Below are positions 60,911 through 64,000 of a stretch of 64,000 nt of DNA, one piece after another (the stretch's first letter is position 1; every line of letters begins with the position of its first letter). The notes beneath the pieces were generated by a model. That model worked only from the letters and a program-made list of their open reading frames with translations, was not told where the DNA came from and did not search any database. The DNA is from Elusimicrobiaceae bacterium (GTDB lineage: Bacteria > Elusimicrobiota > Elusimicrobia > Elusimicrobiales > Elusimicrobiaceae): NCBI GenBank assembly GCA_016282685.1, contig JAEELM010000036.1:54511-118510 (forward strand), given 5' to 3'. A program made the translations under genes and the position numbers.

Positions 60911-62617
60911 TTAGTGTTTCGGTTGGTCCGTATTCACTTCTACCACGTTTAAGGCATAATCGCCCATTTTCTCAAAACTGGTTAGGATATCCACATAGAG
61001 TGTGAGTCCTGCCGGGGATATTTGATTTTTTGTAAAGTCGTTAGATGTCTTCTCTTCGCGCAGCGCATGCCGCATATTATTTAGCACGTCTTCTTGCTCA
61101 CGGGCGTATGCTAAAACTCTTGCTTTATCCAACTGTGCGGCGGGCAAGATAGTGGAACGCATGTGTTTGATAATCTTACGCACCTGTTGACCAATGGTTT
61201 CCAATCGCTCATAATCTTGCGTATTAAATGCCTGGATATCATGCGCTTTGGTGAGCAGTTTAGCAATACGTTCCCCATGATCGGCTATTTTTTCCAAATA
61301 CGTGGTTTGATCCAAAAGTCGCATGATTTCGTTTACCATATCGCGGGAAAGTTGCTCGTGAGTCAAATTCTTTAAAAATTCGGTAATCTTATACTCCAAT
61401 GTATCGCTGGCTTTTTCTTGCGCGTATATGTCTTGTACAAGTTCTTCAAACAAAGCGTTGGAATCGGCTTTTAGCGCATGTAGTAACTTAGACGTAATAG
61501 AACCGACCATACCTGCCATAAGGTCAATTTCCTTACGAGCCGCACCGATGAATAATTCCGGCGTCGTGGTAACCCCTACTTTTAAGTAGCGTAGTTCGGT
61601 TTGGTTTTGTTCGTTACGTTGGACAGGCAAGAGAAATAAAATCAGTTTTTCAAACGGTTTTATAAACATAAGCATAATACTTGTATTTATAATGTTAAAC
61701 GTGGTGTGAAATGCGGCTAAGTGATAAGGAATGCTAGTCAAAAGAACTTCGGGACTATTTCCTGTAGTTGCTCCGGGTACAAAGCAATCAATCAACCCCA
61801 AAAAAGGATGGAAAAATGCTACCGCCCACACTACCCCGAGTACGTTAAAAAGCATGTGCCCCAACGCAGCACGTTTAGCAATCCGCGGAGCGCCGATAGC
61901 GGCAATATTGGCCGTAATGGTGGTGCCGATGTTTTCCCCTAATACAAGGGCACAAGCGGTGGGATAGTCAATGAGTCCCTTTGCGGCACAGGTAAGCGTA
62001 ACCGCCATAACCGCACTGGAAGATTGGAGCAGAACCGTAAGCACTGTTCCTACGCCGATTACACCTAATAAAGAAAAAAGTGTATCGGGATGGAATCTGA
62101 CAATCCATTCCACCACAGCAGAGGAATTTTGCATATCGGGTAGGGCTCCCTGAATGAGCGACAACCCTAAAAACAGTAACCCGAACCCAACCATGGCTTC
62201 ACCGATACGGCGTGCTAATGGCCATTTTTTAATAAATTGCGAAAAGAACCCAATGCCAATCATGGGCATGGCAAATACAGAAATGTTTATCTTAAACCCT
62301 AGGATACTAATCAGCCAAGCCGTAGTGGTAGTGCCGATATTCGCCCCAAAGATAACACCTAAAGATTGGGATAAACTAAGCAGCCCCGCGCTGGCAAACC
62401 CTACCACCATGACGGTGGTGGCTGAAGACGATTGAATAATCGAGGTGGCTAAAATACCGGACAGCGTTGCCGTAAAACGGTTGGTAGTGGCACGGGCAAT
62501 AATCCGCCGCAAACGGTCTCCGGCGGCTTTCTGCAACCCGTCGCTCATCATTTTGATGCCCAACAGGAACACCCCTAAACCGCCAAGCAAATTAAATGTT
62601 AATACTAATGTCTTCAT
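60911..62617 (-). CDS. Na+/phosphate cotransporter with PhoU-like C-terminal domain
   Basis: 568 residues from the ATG at 62617 (GGAGAAAA site). About eight to nine membrane helices in two Na/Pi repeats, each with a QSSSA signature (SIIQSSSATTVMVVG and VLLQSSSAVMAV), GANIGTTTTAW and GENIGTTITAN. The C-terminal 200 residues are a cytosolic helical PhoU-like domain (ETSNDFTKNQISPAGLTLYVDIL). NptA/YjbB type: imports or exports phosphate with sodium. Codon use resembles core genes, not the AT-rich island. A terminator-like hairpin sits just before its ribosome site. Confidence 0.92.
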   Translation of the reverse strand: MKTLVLTFNLLGGLGVFLLGIKMMSDGLQKAAGDRLRRIIARATTNRFTATLSGILATSIIQSSSATTVMVVGFASAGLLSLSQSLGVIFGANIGTTTTAWLISILGFKINISVFAMPMIGIGFFSQFIKKWPLARRIGEAMVGFGLLFLGLSLIQGALPDMQNSSAVVEWIVRFHPDTLFSLLGVIGVGTVLTVLLQSSSAVMAVTLTCAAKGLIDYPTACALVLGENIGTTITANIAAIGAPRIAKRAALGHMLFNVLGVVWAVAFFHPFLGLIDCFVPGATTGNSPEVLLTSIPYHLAAFHTTFNIINTSIMLMFIKPFEKLILFLLPVQRNEQNQTELRYLKVGVTTTPELFIGAARKEIDLMAGMVGSITSKLLHALKADSNALFEELVQDIYAQEKASDTLEYKITEFLKNLTHEQLSRDMVNEIMRLLDQTTYLEKIADHGERIAKLLTKAHDIQAFNTQDYERLETIGQQVRKIIKHMRSTILPAAQLDKARVLAYAREQEDVLNNMRHALREEKTSNDFTKNQISPAGLTLYVDILTSFEKMGDYALNVVEVNTDQPKH

Positions 62618-62626
62618 TTTTTTCTC

Positions 62627-62654
62627 CAAAAAAGAGCACCCAAATAGGTGCTCT
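62627..62654 (-). terminator. Terminator hairpin in the leader of the Na/Pi gene
   Basis: Minus strand AGAGCACC-TATTTG-GGTGCTCT followed by TTTT, immediately before the GGAGA ribosome site. It ends the upstream minus gene or acts as an attenuator. Confidence 0.75.
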
Positions 62655-62867
62655 CTCGTTCAAATACTACATAAATTGTTATCAATCAATATATCATGCT
62701 GACGCGAACTACTACATATCCCTATGGAACAATCCCATAAGATTTTTAAGTTGGGAATCAAAACAAGGAATGCGTTCTTTTTCAGCATATGTCTTTATGT
62801 ATCTATTGTATCATTTTTATGGCTATATCCTGGTTTATGGGATTCAATCGCTTTCTTCATTATCAAA

Positions 62868-62960
62868 AGTTGAACCCGGGCGGTTGTAGAAAATATGCGC
62901 CATTTTTCGCAAAGTTAAGGGTAGTAAGCTATAAAGAAATAGGGCACTATTTTGGGCACC
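62868..62960 (+). repeat. Att-like repeat module S3 (partial)
   Basis: GCAAAGTTA (62909), AGTAAGCTA-type inverted repeat and B element GGGCACTATTTTGGGCAC (62942), with the same 33-base core-to-B spacing as S1. A T-arm-like GTTGAACCCGGG lies upstream at 62868. No A element follows; a coding region begins instead. The remainder of 62655-62984 shows no gene. Confidence 0.45.
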
Positions 62961-62984
62961 CACAGAAATCGCACGCAGATCAGT

Positions 62985-64000
62985 TTACTCATATCGGCTT
63001 AACTTTTTACTTCGTTTAGAACTTACTAATGAAGAAAAAGCGGCTTTACGAGCTTTTAATAAAGCTTTCCTTCCATCTTGAGTACGGGTGTAAATAATAC
63101 TGCAACCACCAATATATTTATTCCACAATTTTGCAAATACATCCGTATATGCCTTTTTCTGCCCAATGATGGTGGGTACTGCATGATAATCGGTGGTATT
63201 TAAAATACCCAATCTACTTTTGCGCACAAAAATATAACGTGGATTTTCAATGGGATCTACAATTTCTCGCATGCATTTTATAATTAAATTATTCTCTTCC
63301 GGAGAAACATTCCCTACAGAGAAGAATATGCTGTTGTCCGGATTGTTTTGGCATTTAATATTTATCTGCTGTAAACTGGTTTTGATTTGGCCCATAGAAG
63401 AGAGTGTTTCTAATACCACAATACCAATTTGGCGCATTACTTTTTCTGGGCTGGAACATCGTAAGAATTTGTAAGTAGGTTTTATCATCATAAAAACAAA
63501 AAAACCTAATAGAAATAAAGATATTTCATATGCCCTAGATATTATAAACATATACGCCAAAGGCCCTATTACAAGTGCCCAAAACGCCAACATGGTAAAA
63601 TACCCACCTGAATAATAAAAAGCTTTCATTTTAGTTTCGGTACTAATCCCTGTACGTAATGACTTTTCAGGGCTACTGTAGGCCGAGTGAAGTCCTTTTT
63701 CCCAAAGCTCGCGAGTTTGGACCCGATTTTGTGCGCGCTGCTTCATTGTAGTATTAAGATCTATAAAATCAGCTTCTTTGGGTCCACGCATCATAATGAG
63801 CGTTTTGAACGTTTTAGGCAAAATACGTTCTAGTCCATTTTCAATATAATATGGCTCATAAATATTGGGAGCTTCATACCCCTTGAAACGTTGTTCTAAT
63901 TGAGCCCAGTCAAAAAACTCAAATGCCGGTTCAAAATCCACTTTTGAAGCAGATGGCATTTGTTGCTTAAATTGTTCCCACTGAGATAGTATTTTGATAG
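62985..64000 (-). CDS. C-terminal part of a large protein, possibly DEAD/DEAH helicase family (5' partial)
   Basis: The frame stays open to the right edge (338 codons visible), so the ATG at 63959 need not be the start. Visible: a soluble segment (FEFFDWAQLEQRFKGYEAP, LIMMRGPKEADFIDLNTTMK), two membrane-like helices (about 100-145 after 63959 numbering: YFTMLAFWALVIGPLAYMFI and EISLFLLGFFVFMM), and a C-terminal domain with NPRYIFVRKSRLG, DYHAVPTIIGQKK and YTRTQDGRKALLKAR. The last motifs remind me of the tail of a large DEAD/DEAH-box helicase family protein in bacterial genomes; the helicase core would be outside the window. Low confidence. Confidence 0.45.
   Translation of the reverse strand, partial: IKILSQWEQFKQQMPSASKVDFEPAFEFFDWAQLEQRFKGYEAPNIYEPYYIENGLERILPKTFKTLIMMRGPKEADFIDLNTTMKQRAQNRVQTRELWEKGLHSAYSSPEKSLRTGISTETKMKAFYYSGGYFTMLAFWALVIGPLAYMFIISRAYEISLFLLGFFVFMMIKPTYKFLRCSSPEKVMRQIGIVVLETLSSMGQIKTSLQQINIKCQNNPDNSIFFSVGNVSPEENNLIIKCMREIVDPIENPRYIFVRKSRLGILNTTDYHAVPTIIGQKKAYTDVFAKLWNKYIGGCSIIYTRTQDGRKALLKARKAAFSSLVSSKRSKKLSRYE

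Overview
The window looks like chromosome from a Gram-negative, diderm, fermentative anaerobe. The best phylum-level guess is a gut Elusimicrobiota lineage. This is inferred from the gene mix, not proven: a trimeric electron-bifurcating [FeFe] hydrogenase, GFTLIE prepilins, LpoB-type lipoproteins, LolCD, a terminal-Phe outer-membrane barrel, iron-sulfur serine dehydratase and many small secreted or ankyrin proteins. GC content is moderate, and visibly lower between about 50.7 and 57.8 kb.

Layout. 1-3.6 kb: end of nadE, deoB, an unknown gene and a membrane EAL protein. 3.75-7.86 kb: the hydrogenase operon hydC-hydB-hydA. 8-12.2 kb: a secreted ankyrin protein with a structured leader, a secreted zinc protease followed by the decayed start of a second copy, a GT9-like transferase and tRNA-His. 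12.3-18.6 kb: sdaA, two MntP-type transporters, a DUF2207 protein, an Ala/Lys-rich exported protein and a DUF1646 transporter. 18.7-23.2 kb: four tandem, translationally coupled exported proteins ending in a CheY-receiver-like domain. 23.2-28.4 kb: a pilin-like protein and an envelope lipoprotein cluster (lpoB, COG3014-like, a third lipoprotein, FKBP isomerase, two anchored unknowns). 28.4-33 kb: a purple-acid-phosphatase-like protein without its metal ligands, a beta-barrel, a soluble histidine kinase, a coiled-coil protein and an AI-2E-type permease. 33-49.9 kb: mostly housekeeping (queA, spoIID-like, ruvBA, deoA/pdp, two tandem pilins, rlmB-pfkA-ispH, lolDC, lysS).

From 50 kb the window becomes an accessory zone starting at a CAT-anticodon tRNA: ankyrin membrane protein, a type II restriction-modification operon with two m5C methyltransferases, DUF3800 and membrane proteins, a tyrosine integrase and a Fic enzyme. 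Short repeats with fixed spacing recur next to the tRNA, at 60.8 kb and partly at 62.9 kb; they look like attachment or arm sites of serially inserted elements. Between and beyond them lie another pilin, a probable new small RNA (60544-60665), a Na/Pi cotransporter and the 3' part of a large gene that runs off the right edge.

Working together: the hydrogenase would couple NADH and ferredoxin oxidation to H2 release; deoB and deoA feed nucleoside sugars into glycolysis (pfkA); sdaA deaminates serine. Several genes have a -10 hexamer exactly six bases before ATG and no Shine-Dalgarno, suggesting leaderless messages. The most unusual content is the tandem exported receiver-like family, the phosphatase pseudoenzyme and the att-like repeat zone with its unknown small RNA.
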